A stretch of 14,080 nt of DNA from contig JABSPI010000026.1 in the NCBI GenBank assembly GCA_013214365.1, positions 2,141 to 16,220 of the forward strand, given 5' to 3'. Positions 1 through 7,890 of this stretch are shown here, in pieces. Position numbers and translations under genes: made by a program. Every line of letters begins with the position of its first letter. Position 1 is the first letter of the stretch. Source of the stretch: Erythrobacter sp. Lineage in GTDB: Bacteria > Pseudomonadota > Alphaproteobacteria > Sphingomonadales > Sphingomonadaceae. Under the pieces are notes generated by a model. That model made no database searches and was not told the origin of the DNA. It saw only the letters and a list, made by a program, of their open reading frames with translations.

Positions 1-307
1 ATGATCTTCGCCTTTGCCGATGTGAACAAAGGCGATATGGGCGCAAGCTCGCGTCAAAGACGGTCCCATTAAAAGCTTGCATTCAAACTGGCCTAAGCGA
101 CCAGAATTCGTATGTTTTTAGCCACTGACGGATGTTGGATATCCGTGCGATTTGCAGCTTTTTCGCAAAACCCGGTTTACGTATTTGCAGCGATTTGAAC
201 GGCGTTGCCCTAAGCGCGGTCCAATGCGCTGGGGCGGGGCTTCACCGGCACGCTTTGGCGGGGCAATCGCGGGGCAATTTGGTCTAGGTACGCGTCTCTT
301 GGTTTGG
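1..307. other. Left-edge region without a recognisable gene
   Basis: No convincing complete gene is visible here. Frame 1 on the plus strand is open from the first base to a TAA at 70-72 (23 codons). This could be the tail of a gene lying outside the window, but nothing in it is recognisable. The minus strand just after the oxidoreductase stop shows no clear stem followed by a T-run. A short tandem duplication of GCGGGGCAAT with an 11-base period lies at 258-278. An 80-codon plus-strand frame that runs from here into the oxidoreductase gene looks like a chance open frame. Confidence 0.4.
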
Positions 308-2491
308 CTAACTCATCTGGCTGGGCCGGATATCGATACGGGTGAATTTGAACGAGGGCGTGCGGCTGCGCTCATCCACTTGGGTGCCCAATAGCGGATT
401 GGCTTCGGGGTAATAGGCAAGGACATCGCCGCGCGGCAGGTCAAAAGGATGCGGCACAACCGCGCGCATTTCGCCATTTTCCGAGACCAGATCGACCGTC
501 TCGCCCGGCTCCAGCGCCAGAGCGTGCAGATCGGCCGGATTCATCAAGACCGACCACCGCGTATCGGTGCCGCGATAGCTGTCGCTTTCTTCGTATATGA
601 TCGAGTTGAATTGCCCCTCGCTGCGCACGGTGGACAAGGTAAAGCCGCGCTCGGCACTGCGATCCGCGGGGATCGGGTGGGTTTTGAAGCGCGCTTTGCC
701 CGATTTGGTGTTGAAATGCGGGCTGTGTTTGATCCGGTTTTTGATGTGAAATTCGCGCTTGGCGACATCGATATGGGCCAGATCCTCCATCCCCGGCACG
801 ATCTCCGCAATCGCTTTGCGCACTTCGCTATGGCGTTTGAAGGCCTGAAAATCGACCGGGTGATCGCCGACCAATTGTTCGGCCAGATCAGCCAGAATGA
901 AGCTTTCGGGGCGGACCCCGTCGAGCCGGTCGATCCCGCCATCGCTCAACCGGACGAAATTGAACATCGATTCCTGCGTGGTGGGTTCAAATTCCTCGTC
1001 GCGCGCGGTCACCGGCAAAATCAAACTCTCGCTTTCATCGCATCCATGAACGTGGCCCATATTGAGCGTGGTGGTCAAAAACAGTTTGAAACCGATCCGG
1101 TCCAGCGCGGCTTGCGCAAAGCGCGAATTGGGGTTGGCGGCATATAAATTGCCGCCCATGATCACCGCATTGTCAATTTCGCCGCGCGCGGCCGCTTGCA
1201 TACAAGCCATGGTGTCCATCCCGCTTTTATCGGGCAGCGACACGCCGTAATGCGCCTCGATCTTGGCGATGACGTCATCGGCCAGAACCGGCTTGACCCC
1301 GATTGTGCCGATCCCTTGCACATTGGAATGGCCGCGCAGGGGCAATAATCCCGCACCCGGCCGCCCGATCATCGCGCGCAGCAAAGCCAGCGACGAGATC
1401 GCCTCGACATTGTCGACCCCGTGCAAATGGTGGGTCATGCCCATGCCCCATGCAAATACAGTAGATTGTGAGCGGCAATAGGCCTGCGCGGCTGCCTCTA
1501 TCTGGTCTTGTGCAATGCCGCTGCGCGCGCAGATTTCATCCCATTGCGTGGCCCGTATATCGCTCAGATAGGTGTCGTAATCTTCGGTGTATTGGTCAAT
1601 GAAATCATCGGCTTGCCCGCCCATTTCCAACACCGCTTTGGCGATGCCTTTAAGCAGGGCAATATCGGCGCCGATTTTGGGCTGAAGATAGATCGAGGCG
1701 ATCTGTGTGCCCCCTGTGAGCAGCGATTTGGGGCTTTTGGGAACCGCAAATTTAACCAGGCCCGGTTCCTTGGCCGGGTTGATCACGATCACCTCGCCGC
1801 CGCGTTCGCGCAAATTTTTGAGCTGGTGAATAAGGCGCGGATGGTTGGAGGATGGATTGGCCCCGATCAGGATCACCAAATCGCATTTTGACAGATCGGC
1901 AAGCTCCACCGTCGCGGTGCCGGTGCCAATCGTCGCGCCCAGCCCGACCCCGGTCGCCTGGTGGCAATAATAGGAGCAATTGTTGACATTGTTGGTGCCA
2001 TAGAGCCGCGCCAGCAATTGAAAGATAAACCCCGCCTCGTTCGAAGATCGCCCCGAGGTGTAAAAGAAACTGCGATCAGGATTGCCTGCTTTCAGCCTGC
2101 GCGCAGCAAGAGCGAGCGCCTCATCCCAGCTGATCGGGGCAAACCGGGCGGCGCCGGCGGGTTTGTAAATCGGGGTGTTGAGCCGGCCAAGACGTTCAAT
2201 TTCGCGCGCGCTCAGCTCGCGGAATTCGGGCAGCGTGTGGCCGAACACTTCATGCGGTATCGGCGGTTGGATATCGGTCGATTGCGCCTGCACGCTCTTG
2301 TTACAGACCGATGGGAATTCGCCCATTTCATTGGTCATGCCGCCGGCCTGCCCGCCCATGCCCAGCGCGCAGGCTTTGCAGGCATTTTTCGCGCTCAACG
2401 CCTTAGCTGAATTGCGCAAACCAATCTTGCGCGCCGTATCGAGCGTGTAGAGGATTTTCTTGGGTCCGCCGCCAATTGTTACCGCGTTCAT
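308..2491 (-). CDS. FdhF/YdeP-family molybdopterin oxidoreductase (formate dehydrogenase alpha-subunit-like)
   Basis: This 727-residue protein has the architecture of cytoplasmic bis-MGD oxidoreductases of the FdhF/YdeP type. Residues 38-63 carry C38-x2-C41 and C63, with Lys65 two residues after it, as in the C-x-K relay position of formate dehydrogenases. The molybdopterin domain spans about 100-540 and the C-terminal dinucleotide-binding domain about 625-727. The metal-ligand region reads NNCSYYCHQAT, placing C176-H177 where E. coli FdhH has selenocysteine-His. The conserved Arg is R386 in LRGHSNVQG. Length is normal for the family. No separate electron-transfer or maturation (fdhD) gene is nearby. 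The gene lies 71 bases downstream of purU on the same strand, which argues for formate as substrate, although YdeP-type members have no firmly proven substrate. The start is supported by GAGG seven bases upstream of ATG. There is no signal peptide. The family call is firm; the formate substrate is inferred. Confidence 0.88.
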   Translation of the reverse strand: MNAVTIGGGPKKILYTLDTARKIGLRNSAKALSAKNACKACALGMGGQAGGMTNEMGEFPSVCNKSVQAQSTDIQPPIPHEVFGHTLPEFRELSAREIERLGRLNTPIYKPAGAARFAPISWDEALALAARRLKAGNPDRSFFYTSGRSSNEAGFIFQLLARLYGTNNVNNCSYYCHQATGVGLGATIGTGTATVELADLSKCDLVILIGANPSSNHPRLIHQLKNLRERGGEVIVINPAKEPGLVKFAVPKSPKSLLTGGTQIASIYLQPKIGADIALLKGIAKAVLEMGGQADDFIDQYTEDYDTYLSDIRATQWDEICARSGIAQDQIEAAAQAYCRSQSTVFAWGMGMTHHLHGVDNVEAISSLALLRAMIGRPGAGLLPLRGHSNVQGIGTIGVKPVLADDVIAKIEAHYGVSLPDKSGMDTMACMQAAARGEIDNAVIMGGNLYAANPNSRFAQAALDRIGFKLFLTTTLNMGHVHGCDESESLILPVTARDEEFEPTTQESMFNFVRLSDGGIDRLDGVRPESFILADLAEQLVGDHPVDFQAFKRHSEVRKAIAEIVPGMEDLAHIDVAKREFHIKNRIKHSPHFNTKSGKARFKTHPIPADRSAERGFTLSTVRSEGQFNSIIYEESDSYRGTDTRWSVLMNPADLHALALEPGETVDLVSENGEMRAVVPHPFDLPRGDVLAYYPEANPLLGTQVDERSRTPSFKFTRIDIRPSQMS

Positions 2492-2562
2492 TTGAAATCC
2501 TCAGCTGCCATTCAAACCCATCTGGATAGACCGGTCATAGCGATCGCGCACGCACGCGCCAA

Positions 2563-3420
2563 TTATTGCAAGACGACAGTGCGCGATCCAATCATCACAA
2601 CCCGGCGCATTGCGTGCCATTTGACCGCGCGTGACAAAACCCGCGCTTCGATATCGCGGCCCTGTTCGACCAATTGCGCCGGGGTTTGTGAATGGTTCAC
2701 CCGCTCCACATCCTGTTCGATAATCGGCCCCTCATCGAGGTCCGAGGTTACGTAATGTGCGGTTGCCCCGATCAGCTTCACCCCGCGCTGATAGGCTTGA
2801 TGATAGGGTTTGGCCCCTTTGAAACTGGGCAGGAAAGAATGGTGGATATTGATACATTTGCGCGACAATTTGGCCGCAAATCCATCCGATAAAACCTGCA
2901 TATAGCGCGCCAGAATGGTGAGTTCGGCGCCGGTCTCTTGAATGACGTTCAGGAACGCGGCCTCGCTCTCCATCTTGGTCTCTTTCGAGATCGGGATATG
3001 GTGATAGGGCAGGCCGTAAAAATCGGCCATTGCGCGCATATCCTGATGGTTGGAGACAATCGCCCGGATATCGATCGGCAAGGCCCCGATTTTCCACCGA
3101 TGAAGCAGATCGTTGAGGCAGTGACCCGATTTCGAGACCGCGATGACGGTGGGCACTTTTTCATTGGTCGGGGTGATCGACCAATCCATGCCGAACTTTT
3201 TGGCTTCTGATGCGAAGGCTTTGCGGACCTTTGCGATGTTGAAGGTCTCTGCGTTTTCGGCGTGGAATTCGATCCGCGAGACAAACAATCCGCTCTCGGC
3301 ATCGCTGTGGGCTTTGACCTCGTCGATAAAGCCGCCCTGCTCGAATACGAAATTGGCCACGAACGCCTGAACGCCGGCTACATCAGGACAGGAAAAGAGC
3401 AAAATCCAGGAACTAGACAT
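2563..3420 (-). CDS. purU: Formyltetrahydrofolate deformylase PurU
   Basis: PurU hydrolyses 10-formyltetrahydrofolate to formate and tetrahydrofolate in the cytosol and balances the folate one-carbon pool. The 285-residue protein has an N-terminal ACT-like domain (about 5-80, beginning ILLFSCPD) and a formyltransferase-fold catalytic domain (about 88-285). The formyltransferase catalytic triad is visible: N191 and H193 in INIHHSFLPSFKGAKPYHQAY, and D229 in LDEGPIIEQDV. Length is normal. The ATG at 3420 fits the family N-terminus, but no Shine-Dalgarno sequence is evident upstream, and a large inverted repeat begins only 16 bases away. The oxidoreductase gene follows on the same strand, so formate made here is probably removed at once. 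PurU is often carried where methyl-group or glycine/sarcosine catabolism loads folate with one-carbon units, but no such demethylase lies in this window. Confidence 0.96.
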   Translation of the reverse strand: MSSSWILLFSCPDVAGVQAFVANFVFEQGGFIDEVKAHSDAESGLFVSRIEFHAENAETFNIAKVRKAFASEAKKFGMDWSITPTNEKVPTVIAVSKSGHCLNDLLHRWKIGALPIDIRAIVSNHQDMRAMADFYGLPYHHIPISKETKMESEAAFLNVIQETGAELTILARYMQVLSDGFAAKLSRKCINIHHSFLPSFKGAKPYHQAYQRGVKLIGATAHYVTSDLDEGPIIEQDVERVNHSQTPAQLVEQGRDIEARVLSRAVKWHAMRRVVMIGSRTVVLQ

Positions 3421-3436
3421 CGGACTGACAAGCTCG

Positions 3437-3539
3437 CTTTTCGAAAGGTTGAAAACAGATATTGCTCAGGCACAGATCAAAGGTTTGGGACGCCCTTTGA
3501 TAAGCACCTGAGCAATGTCTGTTTGCCCAGTCTGAAAAG
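3437..3539. repeat. Nested long inverted repeat between receptor gene and purU
   Basis: A large imperfect palindrome fills this gap. The main arms are AAACAGATATTGCTCAGG (3453-3470) and CCTGAGCAATGTCTGTTT (3507-3524), pairing at 17 of 18 positions. Inside them ATCAAAGG (3476-3483) pairs with CCTTTGAT (3494-3501). Outside them CTTTTC (3437-3442) pairs with GAAAAG (3534-3539). The structure therefore spans about 100 bases with small asymmetric interruptions. It lies in the leader of purU and downstream of the receptor gene. It could be a mobile intergenic repeat (MITE or REP-like), a processing site or a transcription barrier. No terminal target duplication or long T-run is obvious. The arms are directly seen; the role is unknown. 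Confidence 0.8.
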
Positions 3540-3556
3540 TAAAGTCGACTTTGCGG

Positions 3557-3578
3557 GTCCGCACCTAAAATTGCGGAC
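3557..3578 (-). terminator. Possible weak terminator hairpin after the TonB receptor gene
   Basis: GTCCGCA (3557-3563) pairs with TGCGGAC (3572-3578) around an 8-base loop, starting three bases beyond the receptor stop codon. No U-tract follows on the minus strand, so intrinsic termination is doubtful. A perfect 12-base palindrome, AAAGTCGACTTT (3541-3552), lies beside it. The hairpin may work with the larger inverted repeat beyond it, or be part of the same repeated element. Confidence 0.35.
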
Positions 3579-3581
3579 GAT

Positions 3582-6050
3582 TTAGAAGGATTTATAGACC
3601 CCCAGCCGGAATTCACGCGGTCGCACAGTGAACACCCGATTGTCCGAGAAACGCGGCCAGATATAGGTGATCGCGCGTTCGTCCCAGACATTGTTAACCG
3701 AGGCCCAAACCGACCAGCCCGAATCCGCATTCACGCCGATACTAAAATCGCCCAGCGCATATGATGGCTGGGTTTGTGGCACAGTGACCCCGGCGCCAAA
3801 CAATTGCACCGACGCATTGGTCCCATTGACCGAAGATCCGGTGTAGCTGAAGTCAAACCGGGTGTACCATTCCAGTGAATCGCTCAAATCGCCGGTATAT
3901 TGTGCGCTCGCGCTCCATTTCAGGTCGGGCGTTGCGGGCAAAGGATCGCCCGCATTACCCGCAATCACCGCGCCATTGGCGAGAACGATATCATCATCAA
4001 TGCGCGCATCGAGATAGGTCACCGCAGCCGACAATTCGAGCCCTGTTGTAGGCACAAAAGCTAGCTGCGCTTCAATCCCGTCAATCGAAGCATTGCCGGC
4101 ATTGACAATCGAGGAGCCTGCAATCGGCAAGATCGCCTGAATCTGGAAATCTTTCCAATTCATCATAAACGCCGATGCATTGAAGATAGCGCGCCCGCCG
4201 GCAAAGGTCGATTTGACCCCGATTTCATAATTGAACAGCTTGTCGCTGTCGAATTCTTCGGGCGCGATAGCCGCCGCGGCGGGGGTTTGAACGCCGCCAT
4301 TTCTACCGCCGATCCTGACCCCTTCGGAATAGGTGAAATAGGTCAAGATATCATCGGTTGGCCGGTAGGTGATATTGGCTCGGAAGGCGGTGTCTTCGGT
4401 TTTGCGTGAGACATCGAAATTATCCGACACCGTATCCACAAACAGCGAGTTTTCCGCCACCCGGAAATCGGTCGAGAACCAACGCCCACCGCCCGTGATC
4501 GAAAGCCTGGGGGTGATGTCAAAGGTCAGTTCGCCGAACACCGCAAAGCTTTCGATGTCGCCGCGATAGCCGTTAAATTCGTTGCCCGGGAACCCGTTAT
4601 AATCGAAGCCCTCGCGGAAACCTTGATCGAACCAGACATTGGTTGGCTCCACACCGTAATAGGTGAAGATCGCGCCATCGCCGCCAAATTGCGCGAAATC
4701 GTCAACCTCGGAGATGTAGTCCCAATTGTTATTGGTGCGCTCGTAAAACGCGCCCACCAACCAGCTGAACCGGCTGTCCGTGTCAGACTTCGAGGTTAGA
4801 CGCGCTTCGGCAATGTAGGATTTGATCCGTTGATCAAGCTTGATCGTGCCGGTCGGATTGGGGCCAAAATCATTGTAATTGACGAAGCACACATAATAGG
4901 CGGCGCAGGTCGCGTAATCGGGGAATTGCGCCACGCCCAGATAATATTCCGCCAGACCCAGCCCCGCATCGCGATAGGCGGTCATATAGGCCGTGCTGTC
5001 AACGTCGTAATCGATCTTACGGTCGTGATAGCCGCCAACCAGAGTGAGGTCGCCGATCCCGATATCGCCTTGGATGGTCAAGGAGACATTGTACCAGTCA
5101 TCCTCGCGCTTCTCGTCTTTGAATTTGATCGTGTTGAGGTCGCCAAAGGCGGGATTGAAATCGAACAGAGCGCCCAAGGTCGATTCTTGATAGATCACGC
5201 CGGCGGTGATGGCCCAGTCGGGATTGGGTTCCCACAGCAATGTCGCGCGCCCGCCGCCACCGGTGTAATCATTGATGTCATTTGCGACGACGTCGGCATT
5301 GTCTCTGTCGCCATTATTGGGAGAATATGCCGCCGTCGTGCCCAGCACGTTGTCGATATAACCGCCCTCGCGTTCGTAAAAGCCAACCAGACGGATCGCC
5401 AATTTGTCTTCGACCAGAGGAATGTTGATCGCGCCTTGAATGTCATAGCTGGGATCGCCGTTTTCGGTGGCGGATAGGCCCGCTTGGACAAACCCTTCCA
5501 TCCCTTCGGTCGAGGGCTTGTTGGTGACGATCTTGAGCGTACCTGATTGCGAACCGGCCCCATAAATGGTCGGCTGCGGTCCGGCGAGCGCCTCAACCCG
5601 CTCAATATCGATCAACCGCACGTCGGGGTTTTGACCGTCGCGGGTGATGGGAATTTCATCGAGATACATCACTGAGGAGCTGATCGTGTCGAACCCGGTC
5701 GGCTGCGAGAGCGCGCCGCGAAAGGCAATCGTGGTGGCCCCTGGGGAGGAGGTGCCAAACGACACGCTGGTCAGCTCGCGGACATAATCCTGAAAGTCGC
5801 GCAGTCCCTGAACCCGGATGTCCTCATTCCCGATGGCTTGCACCGATACTGGCACGTCTTGGAGGAATTCTTCGCGTTTGCGCGCGGTGACAACAATATT
5901 GCCAAGCCCGGCAGCGGGGCGTTCATCATTTGCATCGTCATCGCTTGCCGCTTCTGATTGCGCGGCGGCCGCGTGCGGAAAAGCGAGCATGGCGGAAATT
6001 GCGAGGACCGAAAATTGTCGGCTTAACGTGGCCTTGTTCAGGATGTTCAT
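3582..6050 (-). CDS. TonB-dependent outer-membrane receptor
   Basis: The 822-residue protein is a complete TonB-dependent receptor that would import a ligand across the outer membrane using TonB-ExbBD energy. A signal peptide covers about 1-30, with a hydrophobic core and cleavage after HAAAA. The TonB box NIVVTA is at 51-56. The plug domain spans about 62-180 and includes AGPQPTIYGAGSQSGTLKIVTNKPS near its end, a variant of the usual GPQGTLYG...GGAINI motif. The rest is beta-barrel rich in aromatic and acidic residues. The last residue is Phe, as needed for BAM-dependent assembly. The ATG is supported by GGAG eight bases upstream. The ligand cannot be read from sequence. No anti-sigma/sigma pair or periplasmic signalling extension is present. 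The gene is divergent from the beta-hydroxylase gene and has a GTGATCAC palindrome 73 bases before its start. Confidence 0.95.
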   Translation of the reverse strand: MNILNKATLSRQFSVLAISAMLAFPHAAAAQSEAASDDDANDERPAAGLGNIVVTARKREEFLQDVPVSVQAIGNEDIRVQGLRDFQDYVRELTSVSFGTSSPGATTIAFRGALSQPTGFDTISSSVMYLDEIPITRDGQNPDVRLIDIERVEALAGPQPTIYGAGSQSGTLKIVTNKPSTEGMEGFVQAGLSATENGDPSYDIQGAINIPLVEDKLAIRLVGFYEREGGYIDNVLGTTAAYSPNNGDRDNADVVANDINDYTGGGGRATLLWEPNPDWAITAGVIYQESTLGALFDFNPAFGDLNTIKFKDEKREDDWYNVSLTIQGDIGIGDLTLVGGYHDRKIDYDVDSTAYMTAYRDAGLGLAEYYLGVAQFPDYATCAAYYVCFVNYNDFGPNPTGTIKLDQRIKSYIAEARLTSKSDTDSRFSWLVGAFYERTNNNWDYISEVDDFAQFGGDGAIFTYYGVEPTNVWFDQGFREGFDYNGFPGNEFNGYRGDIESFAVFGELTFDITPRLSITGGGRWFSTDFRVAENSLFVDTVSDNFDVSRKTEDTAFRANITYRPTDDILTYFTYSEGVRIGGRNGGVQTPAAAAIAPEEFDSDKLFNYEIGVKSTFAGGRAIFNASAFMMNWKDFQIQAILPIAGSSIVNAGNASIDGIEAQLAFVPTTGLELSAAVTYLDARIDDDIVLANGAVIAGNAGDPLPATPDLKWSASAQYTGDLSDSLEWYTRFDFSYTGSSVNGTNASVQLFGAGVTVPQTQPSYALGDFSIGVNADSGWSVWASVNNVWDERAITYIWPRFSDNRVFTVRPREFRLGVYKSF

Positions 6051-6122
6051 TGTGCAATCTCCTCGATGACGGGATCTATGGACGTATGAGACTCGCTAGT
6101 TTTGATGACAGCCTTCTAACTT

Positions 6123-6130
6123 GTGATCAC
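6123..6130. promoter_or_regulatory. GTGATCAC palindrome, candidate operator (site 1)
   Basis: A perfect 8-base palindrome in the 279-base gap between the divergent receptor and hydroxylase genes, 73 bases before the receptor start. On the minus strand its flanks read GAAAAAC before and AAGTTAG after. These resemble the minus-strand flanks of site 2 (GCAAAAT and AAAGCAG). It sits between weak promoter-like hexamers for the receptor (TTGTCG and TAGAAG, 18 bases apart). The binding protein is unknown. Confidence 0.5.
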
Positions 6131-6198
6131 GTTTTTCGACAAGTTCCTTTTTCAAAAGGTTGTTCGGAATGTCTGTGGTACGGCAAGTTTGCTGATAT

Positions 6199-6227
6199 TT
6201 GTTGCGGATTTGCAACGATCGCATATT
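6199..6227 (+). promoter_or_regulatory. Candidate sigma-70-type promoter for the hydroxylase gene
   Basis: TTGTTG (6199-6204) and CATATT (6222-6227) are separated by 17 bases, about 100 bases before the ATG of the hydroxylase gene. A small inverted repeat, GTTGC/GCAAC, lies in the spacer. The hexamers match the consensus only partly, so this is a suggestion. Nearby, CCTTTTTCAAAAGG (6146-6159) forms another 14-base near-palindrome that could be a binding site. Confidence 0.3.
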
Positions 6228-6329
6228 CGAAAGTTGCTTTGAAAAAGCTGAGGCATTAGGCCTAGGGCTCTTCGCCGCGCGCGCTTTGGAAGCGTGACGC
6301 CGTCACCATTTGCAAGGGGCGTTTCAACT

Positions 6330-6884
6330 ATGGACATCGGCAAACCCATGCGAAAGCTTGGATCCGTCGATATGGCGGCGCTGCAAGAGGCGATCTTATC
6401 GTGTGATGATCGGGCGTGGCGTGAGGAGGATATCCGCCAAACCAAGTTCAACGACGTCCATAACGACACCGAAAGCCTGATCATGATCTTTTGCGATCAC
6501 GATAATTGGCCCAAGCTGGATGTGGTGAAGGGAGCTTCGTGGGATCGATTGTCGCAATATGCGATCCCGGTCATGCACCAGATCATCGGCGACCATTACA
6601 ATCCGGGCGGCACGATTATTCGGGCAATGGCGGCCAAATTGAAGGCCGGGCGACACATCGCCACCCATACCGACAAACATCCCAGCTTCCACCATGGGCA
6701 CCGTATTCACATCCCGATTACGACCAATTCAAAAGTGCGCTTCATGATCGATGGCCGGCCCCATATTATGGAGGTGGGGGAGGCCTATGAGATCAACAAT
6801 CAGAAACGCCACGGCGTCCTCAACAAAGGCGATGAGGACCGTATCAGCTTCATTTTTGATTACGTCCCGGCGCAAGCCGCGTAA
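6330..6884 (+). CDS. Aspartyl/asparaginyl beta-hydroxylase-family 2-oxoglutarate/Fe(II) oxygenase
   Basis: The protein (184 residues from this start) matches the AspH-type cupin oxygenase family, which hydroxylates Asp or Asn side chains or related small substrates using 2-oxoglutarate, O2 and Fe(II). The iron-binding H-x-D is H113-T-D115 in ATHTDKHPSF. HRIHIPI follows with R125 (R-x-H-x-P motif), the distal iron histidine is H161 in KRHGVLN, and R171 in DRISFIF is the expected 2-oxoglutarate contact. No signal peptide or membrane segment is visible, so it probably acts in the cytoplasm. I prefer ATG 6330, preceded by AAGGGG, over an in-frame GTG at 6294 that lacks a properly spaced ribosome-binding site and adds 12 unremarkable residues. 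The propeller gene follows after 19 bases on the same strand, suggesting an operon. The substrate is unknown; the neighbouring sulfotransferase and propeller protein are candidate partners. Confidence 0.85.
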   Translation: MDIGKPMRKLGSVDMAALQEAILSCDDRAWREEDIRQTKFNDVHNDTESLIMIFCDHDNWPKLDVVKGASWDRLSQYAIPVMHQIIGDHYNPGGTIIRAMAAKLKAGRHIATHTDKHPSFHHGHRIHIPITTNSKVRFMIDGRPHIMEVGEAYEINNQKRHGVLNKGDEDRISFIFDYVPAQAA

Positions 6885-6903
6885 CTGAGTACACCATCAT
6901 TCC

Positions 6904-7830
6904 ATGACATCACTTATCGCAACTTCTGTCGTGCGGGGCAGCAATCAGGGCGAGAGCCATGGCGGCATTTACCTGATCAACACCGACACTGATGAAATCC
7001 TCCAGCCGGTCGATTGGAATCGGATGGATATCGATTGGCAGGGGCGCGGCTGGGACCGGGGTTTGCGCGGCATCGCGTTTCACAATGATCATATCTGGGT
7101 CGCGGCCAGCGATGAATTGTTCGAGTTCAACCAGAAGTTTGAATTGGTGGCTTCGTTCAAAAACGAATATCTCAAACATTGCCATGAAATCAGCGTGTTT
7201 GGCCGGCATGTGTTTATCGCCTCGACCGGGTTCGATTCGATCCTCGGATTTGATCTGGAGGCGCGGACCTTCAACTGGGCCCTGCAAGTGCAGACCGACG
7301 GTCTCGGATTTGCCGCGCGGCGCTACGATCCGCAGGGCGAAGAAGGCCCCCTCATGCTCAACAAATTGCATCTCAACAGCGTCTATTGCGAGCAGGGCGG
7401 AATGTTTTTCAGCGGTTTGCGGATGAAGAGCCTGCTGCGTTTTGATGGCCGCAATGTCGGGGTTTTGTCGACCTTGCCCGAAGGCACGCACAATGCCCGC
7501 CCGTTTGAGGACGGGATCATTTTCAACGACACTGCGAAAGATGTTGTGCGGATCGAAAGCCCGGCGCGCAAAATCGCCATGCGTCTGCCCAAATATGCCC
7601 CGCACAAATTGACCCACACCAAAATGGACGACACCCGCGTCGCGCGGCAGGGTTTTGGACGCGGCCTGTGCGTTCTGCCTGATAACAAGATTGCGGTGGG
7701 ATCATCGCCCTCGACGGTCACGATCTACAATCTCGATACGCGCAAGCCGGAAAAGGCGATCAATCTATCGATGGATGTGCGCAACGCCATCCACGGTCTG
7801 GAAATCTGGCCCTATGATTGGCCCCAATAA
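6904..7830 (+). CDS. Uncharacterised beta-propeller-like protein
   Basis: The 308-residue soluble protein lacks a signal peptide and shows repeated short beta-rich units typical of NHL/YVTN-like propellers, such as GIYLINTDTDEIL (21-33), HIWVAASDELFEF (63-75), HVFIASTGFDSILGFDLEA (102-120), GMFFSGLRMKSLLRFD (166-181) and KIAVGSSPSTVTIYNLDT (262-279). The spacing of HLNSV (156-160), HNARP (196-200) and GRGLCVLP (252-259) recalls DUF4915/TIGR03032 propellers, but this is a weak resemblance made from memory. Histidines at 60, 92, 94, 156 and 196 could line a central site. It lies 19 bases after the hydroxylase gene with no clear Shine-Dalgarno sequence, so translation may be coupled to that gene. 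It could bind the hydroxylase product, act as a scaffold, or be an enzyme such as a lactonase-like hydrolase. Function unknown. Confidence 0.75.
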   Translation: MTSLIATSVVRGSNQGESHGGIYLINTDTDEILQPVDWNRMDIDWQGRGWDRGLRGIAFHNDHIWVAASDELFEFNQKFELVASFKNEYLKHCHEISVFGRHVFIASTGFDSILGFDLEARTFNWALQVQTDGLGFAARRYDPQGEEGPLMLNKLHLNSVYCEQGGMFFSGLRMKSLLRFDGRNVGVLSTLPEGTHNARPFEDGIIFNDTAKDVVRIESPARKIAMRLPKYAPHKLTHTKMDDTRVARQGFGRGLCVLPDNKIAVGSSPSTVTIYNLDTRKPEKAINLSMDVRNAIHGLEIWPYDWPQ

Positions 7831-7890
7831 TCGCCCCTGATGTTTGGGCTGCGGCTGGATCGCGCAGGCCACAAGCCAATCGCACCAAGC

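Noticed and set aside
258..278. Tandem copies of GCGGGGCAAT
   Set aside because: Only two copies of a short GC-rich word; too little to call a repeat array or iteron set.
449..1147. Long plus-strand open frame of 232 codons opposite the oxidoreductase gene
   Set aside because: It lies wholly antisense to a gene with clear family motifs, and its translation has no recognisable domain. Such frames are common opposite GC-rich genes.
2489..2516. Inverted repeat TTTGAA/TTCAAA enclosing the ribosome-binding site of the oxidoreductase gene
   Set aside because: Only six AT-rich pairs around a 14-base loop, too weak to claim a regulatory RNA switch.
4830..5477. 215-codon plus-strand frame opposite the TonB receptor
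   Set aside because: Antisense to a well-supported receptor; the repetitive Ile/Gly/Val composition reflects the complementary strand.
6910..7617. 235-codon minus-strand frame opposite the propeller gene
   Set aside because: The plus-strand frame is the one with beta-repeat structure and sits in an operon with the hydroxylase; the antisense product resembles nothing.
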